From the NCBI GenBank assembly GCA_016201205.1, contig JACQDF010000004.1, positions 1-55,944 of the forward strand: 55,944 bases of DNA, in the 5' to 3' direction. This document shows, in pieces, positions 16,804-25,880 of the stretch (position 1 is the first letter of the stretch; the number at the start of each line of letters is the position of its first letter). The position numbers were made by a program, and so were the translations under genes. The stretch comes from Acidobacteriota bacterium (lineage in GTDB: Bacteria; Acidobacteriota; Terriglobia; Bryobacterales; Bryobacteraceae). Below the pieces are notes generated by a model, which saw nothing but the letters and a program-made list of their open reading frames with translations, was not told the DNA's origin and did no database searches.

Positions 16804-16827
16804 GAGCCGCGCGCGTGAGCAAGCGGT
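16804..16827 (+). repeat. Repeat family B, copy 1 (one mismatch)
   Basis: Reads gagccgcgcgcgtgagcaag then cggt, differing by one base from copies at 30064, 37951 and 51271 (complement). It lies in the 95-nt gap between the acetyltransferase start and the glycosyltransferase tail. Only one arm of the inverted pair is present here. Confidence 0.7.
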
Positions 16828-16856
16828 TTCATCCGCAAACATTAATGACGCTGTGT

Positions 16857-17097
16857 TTAGCGAAACCCGGCCGCCACGAGAATGACGCCGAGCGTTCGCT
16901 GATCACCGGGAACCGAGAAGGTGCGGTCCACTTCAATGGCCACCGTGGCCGATTCTCCCGCCACACTGGCCGGCGGCGTCACCAGCTTGTGAGAACCCGG
17001 GCCCGGGAACGTCTGGCGCGCAAGCTGGGCGCCATCCACCATTACAGTGACGGTGCGCGCGGGCGCGGTATCAGGAATATAGAGTTCCACCTCATCC
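16857..17097 (-). pseudogene. C-terminal part of the GT39-type glycosyltransferase, out of frame
   Basis: In the frame shifted by one base relative to the glycosyltransferase, this stretch encodes DEVELYIPDTAPARTVTVMV and continues to a stop at 16857, about 80 residues that look like a small beta-sandwich. It joins naturally to YRW near 17091-17099, where the upstream frame turns into low-quality sequence. It is therefore the real C terminus of the upstream gene, separated by a single indel, rather than an independent gene; the apparent start is a GTG at 17090 without a ribosome site. Confidence 0.65.
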
Positions 17098-18688
17098 AGC
17101 GGTAGCGGTTCTCTTCCACGCGATCGATGCCGCTGACGATCTGCTCATCCGCCTCGGGCGCGTTCATGGGGAGAAAGCTCAGCGCCGGTTTGCGCGCCAC
17201 CACCGTTTCGATCCGCACGATGTCGGCCGGGCCGGTGTGGATATCGAACGGCCGGAAGCCCTGCGATGCCGTGCTGTAAGCGGAATGCGTCCCAAGTCCG
17301 ATCAGGCGCAGCGGGATGGCGGGTCTGATCGGCGTTTCCGACACCGGAACCAGGGCGCCTCCGCCGGTGGTGAAGCGAATCGGCAGCGCCAGCCTGCTCG
17401 AGATCACAATGTCGCCGGGCCTCACCGCTTGTCCACGCATCAGAGGCATCGCACCGGCCGTTTCCGCATAGTATCGCAAGCCCCATTCCCCATTGATCCA
17501 CACGCGCTTCAAATCCCACTCGCGCTCATGGGTGCAAACCACGCGCCGGTAGCCGTCCCAATGCCCGTAATTGGCTGCCGCGAGTGCAAGACTGAGCAGA
17601 AGCTGAATCGCCATACCGGCCCACAGCCAGCCCGGCCGGCGGCGCCACACGTTCACTGTCAGGATCGCCACCGGGGCCGCGATGGGAAGCAGATACCGCG
17701 CCGAGCCCGCAAAGAACAACACCAGCGCGGCTGCGAAATAGATCAGCGTCCAGGCGGCAAAGCAATCGCGCCGCATCTGAATCGATCGAATCAGCACCGC
17801 CGCGCCGGCCAGCAAAGAGACTGCGTAAAGAGGATGCACATCGATCCAGAACACAAGCGGCAGTGCAGCCAGGGCGGCCATCGGAAACGGGAACAGCGCC
17901 AGCACGGGGAACACCAGCCAGCCCAGGTGCCCAACGAGCGCGGCCGCGTTTCGCAGCTTGTTGGCCAGCGTCTGCAACGCGTAGGTCGTGAAATAGCCCG
18001 CCAGGAATTGCGCCGGCAGTTGCCCGGCAGTCATCTTCTCGAAGAGCTGCCAGCCTCCGAGCACAGCGGGAATCACCGCCAGCGCGAGCCACCCCGGCTT
18101 CCATTGGCGGCGCTGCCGCCACAGAAACGCCGCAAGCACCGGAACCAGCACGATGGATTGAAACGCGCTGATGGCCGCCAAAGGCATCAACGCCGCCGCG
18201 GCCGCGAGCCACTTGCGCGAGCCCTGGTCGGCCGCCTTCACAAAACACGCCGTCACGGCCAGCCACAAGGCGAGAAAGGGGAGGTCGCTTTCGAGCGACG
18301 TGCCGTTGACCACAAAGGCCGGCGTCGCCGTAAAGAGAAACGTCGCCAGCAGAGGACGAGAGGTGAAACGGCGCGCCAGGGAAAGCACCGACAGCGCCGC
18401 CAGAATTGAGAATGGGATGTAGGCCGCATGGTACACCGGCTCGCGGACGTCGCCCGCCAGCGCCAGCAGCGCCGCCAGAAACCACGCATTCAGCGGCGGG
18501 TGCGGATGCCCCTGCATGGTGACGATGTCGCCTTGAAACAGAAATCGCGCATGGGTCGGATGCAGGGGATCGATCTGCGCGTGCTGCGCCGCGGCGAGGT
18601 AGTTGACGTCGTCGCCCTGGATCGCCTGGTTCAGGAACGGGACCCGCAGCAGAACGACGAAGGCGATGACTGCGAGCGTGTCCCGCAA
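17042..18688 (-). CDS. GT39/ArnT-like polytopic membrane glycosyltransferase, frameshifted near its end
   Basis: An inner-membrane enzyme that would transfer a sugar from a polyprenyl-phosphate donor to a protein or glycolipid. Many hydrophobic segments (at least 8) are present; the first loop has QGDDVNYLAAAQHA, whose acidic pair is at the position of the catalytic Asp in GT39 and ArnT. TTG 18688, 10 nt after the gcvPB stop with AGGG upstream, is preferred to the ATG at 18775, which would overlap gcvPB by 77 nt. The frame is good down to about 17100 (VSGIDRVEENRYRW) and then runs into a poor 14-residue tail; the natural continuation is in the next frame (16857-17097). It is last in the gcv transcription unit. 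Confidence 0.8.
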   Translation of the reverse strand: MRDTLAVIAFVVLLRVPFLNQAIQGDDVNYLAAAQHAQIDPLHPTHARFLFQGDIVTMQGHPHPPLNAWFLAALLALAGDVREPVYHAAYIPFSILAALSVLSLARRFTSRPLLATFLFTATPAFVVNGTSLESDLPFLALWLAVTACFVKAADQGSRKWLAAAAALMPLAAISAFQSIVLVPVLAAFLWRQRRQWKPGWLALAVIPAVLGGWQLFEKMTAGQLPAQFLAGYFTTYALQTLANKLRNAAALVGHLGWLVFPVLALFPFPMAALAALPLVFWIDVHPLYAVSLLAGAAVLIRSIQMRRDCFAAWTLIYFAAALVLFFAGSARYLLPIAAPVAILTVNVWRRRPGWLWAGMAIQLLLSLALAAANYGHWDGYRRVVCTHEREWDLKRVWINGEWGLRYYAETAGAMPLMRGQAVRPGDIVISSRLALPIRFTTGGGALVPVSETPIRPAIPLRLIGLGTHSAYSTASQGFRPFDIHTGPADIVRIETVVARKPALSFLPMNAPEADEQIVSGIDRVEENRYRWMRWNSIFLIPRPRAPSL

Positions 18689-18698
18689 GGCCGTTGCC

Positions 18699-20198
18699 CT
18701 AATCGGCTTTGCCGGCAGCCGGTTGGCGCGTCCAGCGGACCACCGGTTTGCGAGCGGCCGCCACCTCGTCCACACGCGAGGTGCGAGTACAGTGCGGAGC
18801 CTTCAACACAAACTCCGGATTCTGTTCAATCTCCTTCGCGATGCCGGCCATTGCCTGAATGAACAGATCCAGCTCCTGCTTGCTCTCGGTTTCGGTGGGC
18901 TCGATCATCAGCGCCCCATGCACAATCAGCGGAAACGCCACCGTATAGGGATGGAAACCATAATCGATGAGCCGCTTGGCGATGTCCATTGTCCTGACGC
19001 CTCGTTTCGCCTGGCGGCTGTCGCTGAAGACACATTCATGCATGCTGGGGCTCGGATACTCGAGCTCGTAATACGGCTCCAGGCCTTTTCGCACGTAGTT
19101 GGCGTTCAGGACGGCGTCGAGCGTCGCCTGCCGCAATCCCGGCCCGCCGTGCGCCAGGATGTAGGCCAGCGCGCGAACCAGGACGCCGAAGTTGCCGCAG
19201 AAAGCGCGCACCTTGCCGATGGACCGAGGGCGATCGTAGTCAAACGTCCAATGGTCCTGGACGCACTTCAGCCGCGGATAAGGAAGGAACGGATCGAGGT
19301 GTTTCTTTACCGCCACCGCGCCCGATCCGGGACCGCCGCCGCCGTGGGGCGTCGAGAATGTCTTGTGCAGGTTGAGGTGCATCGCATCGATGCCGGCATC
19401 GCCCGGCCTGGCGATGCCCACCAGCGCGTTCATGTTCGCGCCGTCCATGTAGACCAGAGCGCCGCGCGAGTGCATCAGACCGGTGATCCGGACGACGTCC
19501 TGCTCGAAGATGCCGAGCGTATTCGGATTGGTCACCATCAGCGCGGCTGTTTCCTGGTTCACCAGCGCCGCCAGCGCGTCGACGTCAATCATGCCATGGC
19601 CATTGGACTTCACGTTTTCGACCGAGTAACCGGCCATCGCGGCGGTGGCCGGATTGGTGCCGTGAGCCGAGTCGGGAATAATGATCTTCTTGCGCGGATT
19701 GCCCCGCGATTCGAGCAGCGCGCGGATCAGCAGCACGCCGGTCAATTCGCCCTGCGCGCCGGCGGCCGGTTCGAGCGTCACTGCGTCCATCCCGGTGATT
19801 TCCGCGAGCGCCGCTTCCAGGCGCGCGATCACTTCCAGCGCGCCCTGCGCGAGAGCTTCGGGCTGGTAGGGGTGCGCCCACAGCAGGCCCTCGGTGCGCG
19901 CCACCTGCTCGTTGACGCGCGGGTTGTACTTCATGGTGCACGAGCCCAGCGGAAACAGGCCGAGATCGATGCCGTAGTTCCAGGTCGAAAGGCGTGTGAA
20001 GTGGCGGATGACTTCGACTTCGCTGACCTCCGGAAAATCTTCGATTTCCTGGCGAGTGTTCCCGGGACCCAGTGCGGAAGCGGCATCCACCGCCGGCACG
20101 TCCAGATCCGGCAATTGGTAGCCCCGCTTGCCGGGCGAGCTCAATTCAAAAAGCAGCGCTTCGTTCCGGGTGATATGCTGTCTGGTTTTGCCGGGCAT
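18699..20198 (-). CDS. gcvPB: Glycine dehydrogenase (decarboxylating) subunit 2, P-protein beta half
   Basis: Half of the PLP enzyme that decarboxylates glycine and passes the aminomethyl group to the H-protein lipoyl arm. The product is 499 residues from ATG 20198. PLP-binding Lys279 lies in MHLNLHKTFSTPHGGGG, and GLFPLGSCTMKYNPRVNE is the family's N-terminal signature. ATG 20198 follows the gcvPA stop by 2 nt, so the subunits are translated in tandem, as expected for the split P-protein. The C-terminal SRVDEVAAARKPVVRW is conserved, which shows that the overlapping upstream start of the next gene is wrong. Confidence 0.97.
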   Translation of the reverse strand: MPGKTRQHITRNEALLFELSSPGKRGYQLPDLDVPAVDAASALGPGNTRQEIEDFPEVSEVEVIRHFTRLSTWNYGIDLGLFPLGSCTMKYNPRVNEQVARTEGLLWAHPYQPEALAQGALEVIARLEAALAEITGMDAVTLEPAAGAQGELTGVLLIRALLESRGNPRKKIIIPDSAHGTNPATAAMAGYSVENVKSNGHGMIDVDALAALVNQETAALMVTNPNTLGIFEQDVVRITGLMHSRGALVYMDGANMNALVGIARPGDAGIDAMHLNLHKTFSTPHGGGGPGSGAVAVKKHLDPFLPYPRLKCVQDHWTFDYDRPRSIGKVRAFCGNFGVLVRALAYILAHGGPGLRQATLDAVLNANYVRKGLEPYYELEYPSPSMHECVFSDSRQAKRGVRTMDIAKRLIDYGFHPYTVAFPLIVHGALMIEPTETESKQELDLFIQAMAGIAKEIEQNPEFVLKAPHCTRTSRVDEVAAARKPVVRWTRQPAAGKAD

Positions 20199-20200
20199 GA

Positions 20201-21514
20201 CTAGGCGATCGCTTTCTTGACGAGATCCATTTGCGCGCGCTTGCTCATCTCGGTCGCGCACAGCAGCAGGCAGTCCCTCAGCTCAGGATAGAAGCGGCCC
20301 AGCGGCAGCCCGCCGATGATTTTGTGGCCGAGCAGCTCGTGGTTGATCTCGTCGGGCGTCCTGGCGCCCGCCTTCACGACAAACTCATTGAAGAACGGGC
20401 CTTGGAACCGAAGCGGCAGCCCGCCGGCCAGGTAGTGGGCTTTGGACAGATTCTGCTGGGCCAGCTCGCGCAAGCCCTGCTTGCCGTACACCGACAGGAA
20501 CACCGTCGCCATCAACGCAATCAGCGCCTGGTTGGTGCAGATGTTCGAGGTGGCCTTCTCGCGGCGGATGTGCTGCTCGCGGGTGGCAAGCGTAAGGCAG
20601 AACGCGCGGTTGCCGTTGGTGTCTTTCGTTTCCCCCACCAGCCGGCCCGGAATCTGGCGAATGTACTTCTCACGGGCGGCGATGACGCCCGCGTAAGGAC
20701 CGCCAAAACTCGGCGGGTGCGCGAACGACTGAAGCTCTCCGGCCACGATGTCCGCATCCCGCGGCGGCTCGAGCAGGCCAAGCGAAACCGCTTCCGTGAA
20801 GACGTAAATCAGCAATGCGCCTTTCGAGTGCGCCAGCGCCGCCGCCTTGCGCCAGTCCTCGATCGAGCCCAGGAAATTCGGAGATTGCACGATCACCGCC
20901 GCTGTCCGGTCATCGAGCTTCGATTCCAGATCGCCCCAGTCCGCCTGCCCGGTCTCGGCGTCGTAGCCGAACTCGATCACCGGAGCGCCGAGATGACGCA
21001 GATACGTGCCGAGCACCGTGCGATATTCCGGATGGAGCGTGCGCGATACCAGGATCTTCGAGCGGCTGGTGATGCGCATGGCCATCATCGCCGCCTCGGG
21101 TACGGCCGTCGAGCCGTCATACATCGAGGCATTGGCCACTTGCATGCCAGTGAGCTGGCAGATCATCGTCTGGAACTCGAAGATCGTGGTGAGCGTGCCC
21201 TGCGCCATTTCCGCCTGGTACGGCGTGTACGAAGTCAGGAACTCGCCGCGAGAAACCACCACGTCGCACATCACGGGGCGGTAGTGGGAATAGCAGCCCG
21301 CGCCGAGAAAGCATGCGTATCCAGCGGCATTACGGTCACCCAAGGCGCGGAAGTAATCGATGATCTCGTACTCGCTCTTGCCGGGAGGCAGATCGAGCGC
21401 ACGCGCCAGCAGAACCTCCTTCGGCAAGTGCGCGTAAAGCTGTTCGAGGGAATCATAACCGAGCGCGGCCAGCATCTGGCCCCGCTCAAGTTCGGAGTTC
21501 GGAAGATAGCGCAA
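20201..21514 (-). CDS. gcvPA: Glycine dehydrogenase (decarboxylating) subunit 1, P-protein alpha half
   Basis: Non-catalytic partner half of the split P-protein, 437 residues, usual for the family. It starts at TTG 21514 (MRYLPNSELERGQMLAALG) with AGGAGAG about 10 nt upstream, a start that a plain ATG search would miss. GAGCYSHYRPVMCDVVVSRG and TSYTPYQAEMAQGTLTTIFE are family hallmarks; PSFGGPYAGVIAAREKYIRQ lies in the region equivalent to the beta half's active site but without the lysine. It is 7 nt downstream of gcvH and 2 nt upstream of gcvPB. Confidence 0.97.
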   Translation of the reverse strand: MRYLPNSELERGQMLAALGYDSLEQLYAHLPKEVLLARALDLPPGKSEYEIIDYFRALGDRNAAGYACFLGAGCYSHYRPVMCDVVVSRGEFLTSYTPYQAEMAQGTLTTIFEFQTMICQLTGMQVANASMYDGSTAVPEAAMMAMRITSRSKILVSRTLHPEYRTVLGTYLRHLGAPVIEFGYDAETGQADWGDLESKLDDRTAAVIVQSPNFLGSIEDWRKAAALAHSKGALLIYVFTEAVSLGLLEPPRDADIVAGELQSFAHPPSFGGPYAGVIAAREKYIRQIPGRLVGETKDTNGNRAFCLTLATREQHIRREKATSNICTNQALIALMATVFLSVYGKQGLRELAQQNLSKAHYLAGGLPLRFQGPFFNEFVVKAGARTPDEINHELLGHKIIGGLPLGRFYPELRDCLLLCATEMSKRAQMDLVKKAIA

Positions 21515-21521
21515 AGCGAAA

Positions 21522-21899
21522 CTACTCTCCTATGTAGCTTTGATACTCGGCGGCCGGCATGAGCTGGTTCACTTGCGAGGAGTCGCTCAAGCGAATCTTC
21601 ACCAGCCAGGCCGCGCCGTGGGGATCCTCGTTGAGTTTTTCCGGTGACCTGGCCAGCGATTCGTTCACTTCCACCACCACTCCGGAGACGGGTGCATAGA
21701 TGTCGGAGACGGCCTTCACCGACTCGACCGATCCGAGCGGCTTTCCCTGTTCGAGCGTCGCGCCCGCCTTCGGCAAGTCCACATACACGATATCGCCCAG
21801 CTCCTTCTGCGCGTGAAAGGTGATGCCCATCGTTCCGACATCGCCTTCCACCGAGACCCACTCATGTTCTTTGGTGTAACGGTAGTTTTCCGGATACAT
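21522..21899 (-). CDS. gcvH: Glycine cleavage system H protein
   Basis: Small lipoyl carrier shuttling the aminomethyl group between P-, T- and L-proteins. 125 residues from ATG 21899 (MYPENYRYTKEHEWVSVEGD). Lipoylated Lys62 lies in GSVESVKAVSDIYAPVSG. The open frame extends upstream to 22067, but only over gcvT in another frame. The gcvT stop is 2 nt before this start. Genes for lipoate attachment and the L-protein are not in the window and must be supplied from elsewhere. Confidence 0.97.
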   Translation of the reverse strand: MYPENYRYTKEHEWVSVEGDVGTMGITFHAQKELGDIVYVDLPKAGATLEQGKPLGSVESVKAVSDIYAPVSGVVVEVNESLARSPEKLNEDPHGAAWLVKIRLSDSSQVNQLMPAAEYQSYIGE

Positions 21900-21901
21900 G
21901 T

Positions 21902-23005
21902 TCAACTGGCTCGCTTGTAGAAAGGAATGGGCCGGGTGACCGCTTCCACCGGCTGGTCGCGAATCTGGATCTGGATGGTGCGCCCGGGTTGCGCATGCGC
22001 GATCGGGAGATAGCACATGCCGATGTTCTTGTTGAGTGTCGGGGAAGGACCGCCGCTGGTGACCCACCCGGCCGCGGCGCCGTCGAGAAAGACTTCATAG
22101 CCGTCGCGGGCGATGCCGCGGCCGGTCATCTCGAAGCCGGTCAGCGAGCGCGTGACGCCCTTTTCCTGCTGGGCCAGCAGCGCTTTGCGGCCGAGGAATT
22201 CGCCCTTGTCGAATTTGACGATGCGCCCCAGCCCGGCTTCAAGCGGTGTGATGCTGGCCGTGATCTCGTGGCCGTAGAGCGCCATCGCTGCTTCCAGGCG
22301 CAGTGTGTTGCGCGCTCCCAGGCCGGCGGGCTTGATCCCGAATTCGGCGCCGGCATCGAGCACCGCATCCCACACCGGAGGCGCCTGCTCCGGCGGCAGA
22401 TAGGTTTCAAAGCCGATCTCGCCTGTATAGCCAGTGCGCGCAATCCGTGCCGGCACACTCGCAATCTCACCGTCGACGAAATGGTAATACTTGATCGGCG
22501 CCAGTTCGGTCCTGGTGAGTTTCTGCAACGTCTCGATGGATCGCGGGCCCTGGATGGCCAGCAGTGCATAGCGCTCGCCGGCGAATTCCACTTGGGCCTG
22601 GAACCGGTTGTGCCCGCAAATGTGCTGGTAGTCTTTTTCCTGGTTCGATGCGTTGACGCACAGGAAGTAGTGGCCATCGGCGACTTTGTGCACCAGGATG
22701 TCGTCGACAAAGCCGCCGTGCTCATAGAGCAGAGCTGAGTATTGCGCCTGGCCGGATCTAAGCCTGGAGACCGTGTTCGGCGTCAGGAAATCGATGAGCT
22801 GGAAGGCCTCTGGTCCTTTGATTTCGATTTCGCCCATGTGGCTGACGTCGAACAGGCCGACAGAGCGCCGCACGGCGCGATGCTCCTCCAGGATTCCGGT
22901 GTAGTACACCGGCATGTTCCAGCCGCCGAAATCGACCATCTTGGCGCCCGCCTGGCAATGCACGGCGTTGAGAGGCGTCTGCTTCAGCGCGGCCGTTTGC
23001 GTCAT
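21902..23005 (-). CDS. gcvT: Glycine cleavage system T protein (aminomethyltransferase)
   Basis: Transfers the one-carbon unit from the H-protein to tetrahydrofolate, giving 5,10-methylene-THF and ammonia. 367 residues, starting MTQTAALKQTPLN and running into the conserved AKMVDFGGWNMPVYYTG, then SVGLFDVSHMGEIEIKGP and the C-terminal GWVTSGGPSPTLNKNIGM. First of the four gcv genes, 35 nt downstream of the GT4 gene on the same strand; that gap is far too short for a glycine riboswitch and shows none of its elements. Confidence 0.97.
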   Translation of the reverse strand: MTQTAALKQTPLNAVHCQAGAKMVDFGGWNMPVYYTGILEEHRAVRRSVGLFDVSHMGEIEIKGPEAFQLIDFLTPNTVSRLRSGQAQYSALLYEHGGFVDDILVHKVADGHYFLCVNASNQEKDYQHICGHNRFQAQVEFAGERYALLAIQGPRSIETLQKLTRTELAPIKYYHFVDGEIASVPARIARTGYTGEIGFETYLPPEQAPPVWDAVLDAGAEFGIKPAGLGARNTLRLEAAMALYGHEITASITPLEAGLGRIVKFDKGEFLGRKALLAQQEKGVTRSLTGFEMTGRGIARDGYEVFLDGAAAGWVTSGGPSPTLNKNIGMCYLPIAHAQPGRTIQIQIRDQPVEAVTRPIPFYKRAS

Positions 23006-23039
23006 GAATTTTTCAATCTAGCACACGACATGTGCGGCC

Positions 23040-24341
23040 TCACGAATCCACTGCCGGAAGAATAGCGTTCGAGTAAACCCGGGCGGCGCTCACCGCCATC
23101 CGCTCGACTGTGTAATGCCGCCGCACACCTTCGTAACCCCGGCGGCCCAGCTCCTCGGCAAGGGCCGGCTCCTTCCACAATTGCAGGATGAGGCGGCCAA
23201 AGCTGGCAGCATGATCCGGCTCAGCGAGCAAACCACCGCCGGTCTTGTCGATCATCTCCGGAAATGCGCCGTGGCGCGGCTCGACGACAGGCACACCGCA
23301 AGCCATGGCTTCGAGCGCATACAACCCTTTGGGCTCGGCGTATACGCTGGGCACGCTGAGCACATCGAGGCTGCGCAGAAAGCGCACTTTGTGCTCGCGG
23401 TCGAGCGCCCCGCGGTAGTGGAATTCATCCCCAAGGCCCCACTCCTTCATTTGCTTCTCAATGATCCGGAGATACTCGCGATACTCCGGCGCCAGGTAGC
23501 CGGCGGCCTCGATTCGGCTGGGCGGAAGCCCGCCTTCGCGCCTCATCCAGAGGTAGGCCTCGCAAAGCTGGTGCAGGCTCTTTTCCGGGGTGATGCGCGC
23601 CAGGTACCCGATGGTAAACGGCGCGCCGGGCGTCTTTACGCGCATCGCCAGATCGCGGGTATTCACGCCGAGGGGCGCCACATGCATCTTGTCTTTGGGG
23701 ATGTCGAGGTAGGCCGACATCAGACGCCCGCAGAATTCGCTGACGGCAACAAAGCCGTCCGCTGTCGCCACCTGGCCCCGGATCAGCGCAAGCGAGCGGG
23801 TGCGAAACGGCTCCTCGAGGTTTTCGAGAAACAGATCCTCTCCCTGAAGGGTAACGAACACCGGGCAGCCGAGCGCCCGCCGGATGGGCTCCGCCATGGC
23901 GATCAGAAGCGAATTCGGCAGCGTCACCACGTCCGGCCGCTCCAGGTGCGCCAGATAGTACACCATCTTCTCAAACTCTTTGTGCTGCGGACCGCTCTCG
24001 CCTTCGAGCATCGCCACGGTCATTTCGCCGAGGAACTTGGGATTCACGGGAATGGACCGGCGCGAAGCTGCCTTCAAGGCGAGCCACGAGTCCCAGATCC
24101 TGTCCACGAACCAAGGCGTCCTGCGGAAGAAGGCCGAGTATTGCTGGAGGTACACGCTGATTCCGCCAAACAATACATGGTGGGTGGCGACATTTTCTTC
24201 ATCCACCAGCGTGGGCGTGTAGACGGGCAGCAGGAGGACGTCGTGACCCTGCGCCTTCATTTCGCGGGCGAGCGCGTTGTCGCGGAGACAGCTTCCACAG
24301 TACATGCTCGCTGCGCCGGCGGTGAAGGCGTAGATGCGCAT
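23040..24341 (-). CDS. Glycosyltransferase family 4 protein
   Basis: 433 residues, two Rossmann-like halves of the GT-B fold, cytoplasmic or membrane-associated. The donor-binding half has LGVNTRDLAMR, TIGYLARITPEKSLHQLCEA and EPKGLYALEAMACGVPVVEP, the E(x7)E motif of retaining GT4 enzymes. The N-terminal half begins MRIYAFTAGAASMYCGSCLR, an acceptor-loop sequence I associate with acidobacterial and planctomycete members. It is placed directly between the PaaK-like gene and gcvT, so it may be transcribed with the glycine cleavage genes although no biochemical link is obvious. Donor and acceptor unknown. Confidence 0.92.
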   Translation of the reverse strand: MRIYAFTAGAASMYCGSCLRDNALAREMKAQGHDVLLLPVYTPTLVDEENVATHHVLFGGISVYLQQYSAFFRRTPWFVDRIWDSWLALKAASRRSIPVNPKFLGEMTVAMLEGESGPQHKEFEKMVYYLAHLERPDVVTLPNSLLIAMAEPIRRALGCPVFVTLQGEDLFLENLEEPFRTRSLALIRGQVATADGFVAVSEFCGRLMSAYLDIPKDKMHVAPLGVNTRDLAMRVKTPGAPFTIGYLARITPEKSLHQLCEAYLWMRREGGLPPSRIEAAGYLAPEYREYLRIIEKQMKEWGLGDEFHYRGALDREHKVRFLRSLDVLSVPSVYAEPKGLYALEAMACGVPVVEPRHGAFPEMIDKTGGGLLAEPDHAASFGRLILQLWKEPALAEELGRRGYEGVRRHYTVERMAVSAARVYSNAILPAVDS

Positions 24342-24373
24342 GGCGGCAATCCCAGGCCGGTGGCCTGCGCGAC

Positions 24374-25486
24374 TTAGTAGACTCCTTCAACAACGCTGCC
24401 GGAGAACCGGGAAAAGGGGCGGACGTTGCGGACGCCGTCCCAGGGGTAGCTGGGATGCGGACGCTCGCGCTCGCATTCATCGCGCTCGAGAAACCGCGGC
24501 ATGAAGAATTCCTTGGTGAGCGTGGTAAGGCGTGCGCGGCCTGTTTCCCCGTATTCGACGATGCGGCTGGGATTGTCGGGATCGACGACTTCGATCATGG
24601 CGCGCGGGACGGGCGGGTAGTAGATGATCGCGTAGCCGTCTTCCGCTGTCAGCGGCTTGTGAACGGCAAGGCCCATCAGCGTGTTGCCGTACGTAGGCGC
24701 GAAATAAACGCCTTCGAGCAGTTCTTCGACGGCAAAGCGGCAAAACTGCGGCGTCATCTCAGTGCCGCCGCAGAAGACGCCTTTGATGCCGAGCCTCTTG
24801 AGCGATACTTTTTCGCACAGCGCTTCGAGCAGCTTCGGAGTCGTGAAGATGCACTGGATGTTGGGATGCGCTTTGAGCAGAATGAGCGCCTGGTGGATGA
24901 CGTGCTGCTTGTAGCGCTCCATCATCGCCATCTCGCCCCACTTGATGAGCTTAATGACCCAGCGGGGATCGAGATCGACCATGAAACAGATGCCGCCGCG
25001 ATGTTGGGCGAGGTGCTCGACAGCCAGGCGCAGACGCCGCGGGCCGGAGGGGCCGATCGAGATCCAGTCGCTGCCCTTGGGAAAATGCTCGTCGGGCAAG
25101 GTCTCGCTGAACAATTCGTAGTCGATGCGGAAGTCGTTGATGTTGATCCGCGATTTGGGCACGCCGGTGCTGCCGCCAGTCTCAAAGACCGTGATGGGAC
25201 TGTTCTGATAGGCCAGCGGAACCCAGCGGCGCACGGGCCCGCCGCGCAGCCACTCGTCCTGGAAGTTGCCGAATCTGGCCAGGTCGTCGTAGCAGTGGAT
25301 TTCCATGCGCGGATCCCAGCCTGCCTTGTTGGCCCACTCGATCCAGAAGGGGGCGCCGGTGGCGGGATCGAAATGCCATTGGACGACCTCACGCGTCCAG
25401 GCGTCGAGCTTTTCTTTCACCTGCCGCTGGCGGGCATCGACATCGGTTTGAACGGTAGAAATCACGGGGAATGCGGCTCCTGACAT
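24374..25486 (-). CDS. PaaK/LuxE-like adenylate-forming enzyme
   Basis: 370 residues from ATG 25486. The P-loop-like signature of the adenylate-forming superfamily is VFETGGSTGVPKSR, followed by FCGGTEMTPQFCRFAVEEL, VYFAPTYGNTLMG and ETGRARLTTLTKEFF, so it should activate a carboxylic acid as an acyl-adenylate. It is shorter than canonical acyl-CoA ligases (about 430 for PaaK) and appears to lack most of the mobile C-terminal domain, as in LuxE-type acyl-protein synthetases and some aryl-polyene or phenazine enzymes. An alternative GTG start lies at 25540 without a better ribosome site. First gene of the strand's transcription unit; acid substrate unknown. Confidence 0.75.
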   Translation of the reverse strand: MSGAAFPVISTVQTDVDARQRQVKEKLDAWTREVVQWHFDPATGAPFWIEWANKAGWDPRMEIHCYDDLARFGNFQDEWLRGGPVRRWVPLAYQNSPITVFETGGSTGVPKSRININDFRIDYELFSETLPDEHFPKGSDWISIGPSGPRRLRLAVEHLAQHRGGICFMVDLDPRWVIKLIKWGEMAMMERYKQHVIHQALILLKAHPNIQCIFTTPKLLEALCEKVSLKRLGIKGVFCGGTEMTPQFCRFAVEELLEGVYFAPTYGNTLMGLAVHKPLTAEDGYAIIYYPPVPRAMIEVVDPDNPSRIVEYGETGRARLTTLTKEFFMPRFLERDECERERPHPSYPWDGVRNVRPFSRFSGSVVEGVY

Positions 25487-25613
25487 GCACCAGTGTACTG
25501 CGATTTTGCCGCTCAACGGCAGGCGGTCGGGAGCCTTCACGCGGGACGCAGGTGCGGATCGCGGCCGGCCCGCGTGTCACTGGTCTCCGACGCGCTGGAG
25601 CGGCTCCAAATAG

Positions 25614-25880
25614 TCACGAGTGTTTGTACACCTGACCGCGAGTATCGACGGTCGCTACGAAGAGTACCCTCGCGTCGCGGTCAACCGTAAACAGGATGCG
25701 CCAGCCGCCGACGCGTGACTTCCGTACGCCAGGGCGTTCGGTCAGTGGCGCCGAGAGGCGGGAATCGAAAGGGTCTTCGGCGAGCTGTAGGAATCGTGCC
25801 CGGACGCGCTGCTCCGTTGGCCGATCAAGCCGGTCGAGCACCTTCTCGGCTTCGTGCGCGACAACGACGCGGTAGTTCAC
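25614..25880 (-). CDS. RelE/ParE family toxin
   Basis: 88 residues. The compact RelE fold is visible: MNYRVVVAHEAEKVLDRLD (helix pair after the first strand), then GVRKSRVGGWRILFTVDRDA (the central strands with the basic residues used for mRNA cleavage) and VLFVATVDTRGQVYK. It most likely cleaves mRNA on the ribosome. Its start overlaps the stop of the antitoxin gene by 4 nt, the usual coupling for such pairs. Confidence 0.88.
   Translation of the reverse strand: MNYRVVVAHEAEKVLDRLDRPTEQRVRARFLQLAEDPFDSRLSAPLTERPGVRKSRVGGWRILFTVDRDARVLFVATVDTRGQVYKHS

Noticed and set aside
17042..17090. Overlapping separate gene 16857-17090 as an independent small protein
   Set aside because: Its only start is a GTG without a ribosome site, and its sequence joins naturally to the glycosyltransferase across one base shift.
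22970..23040. Glycine riboswitch before gcvT
   Set aside because: Only 34 nt separate gcvT from the GT4 gene; a glycine aptamer needs far more, and no conserved core is visible.
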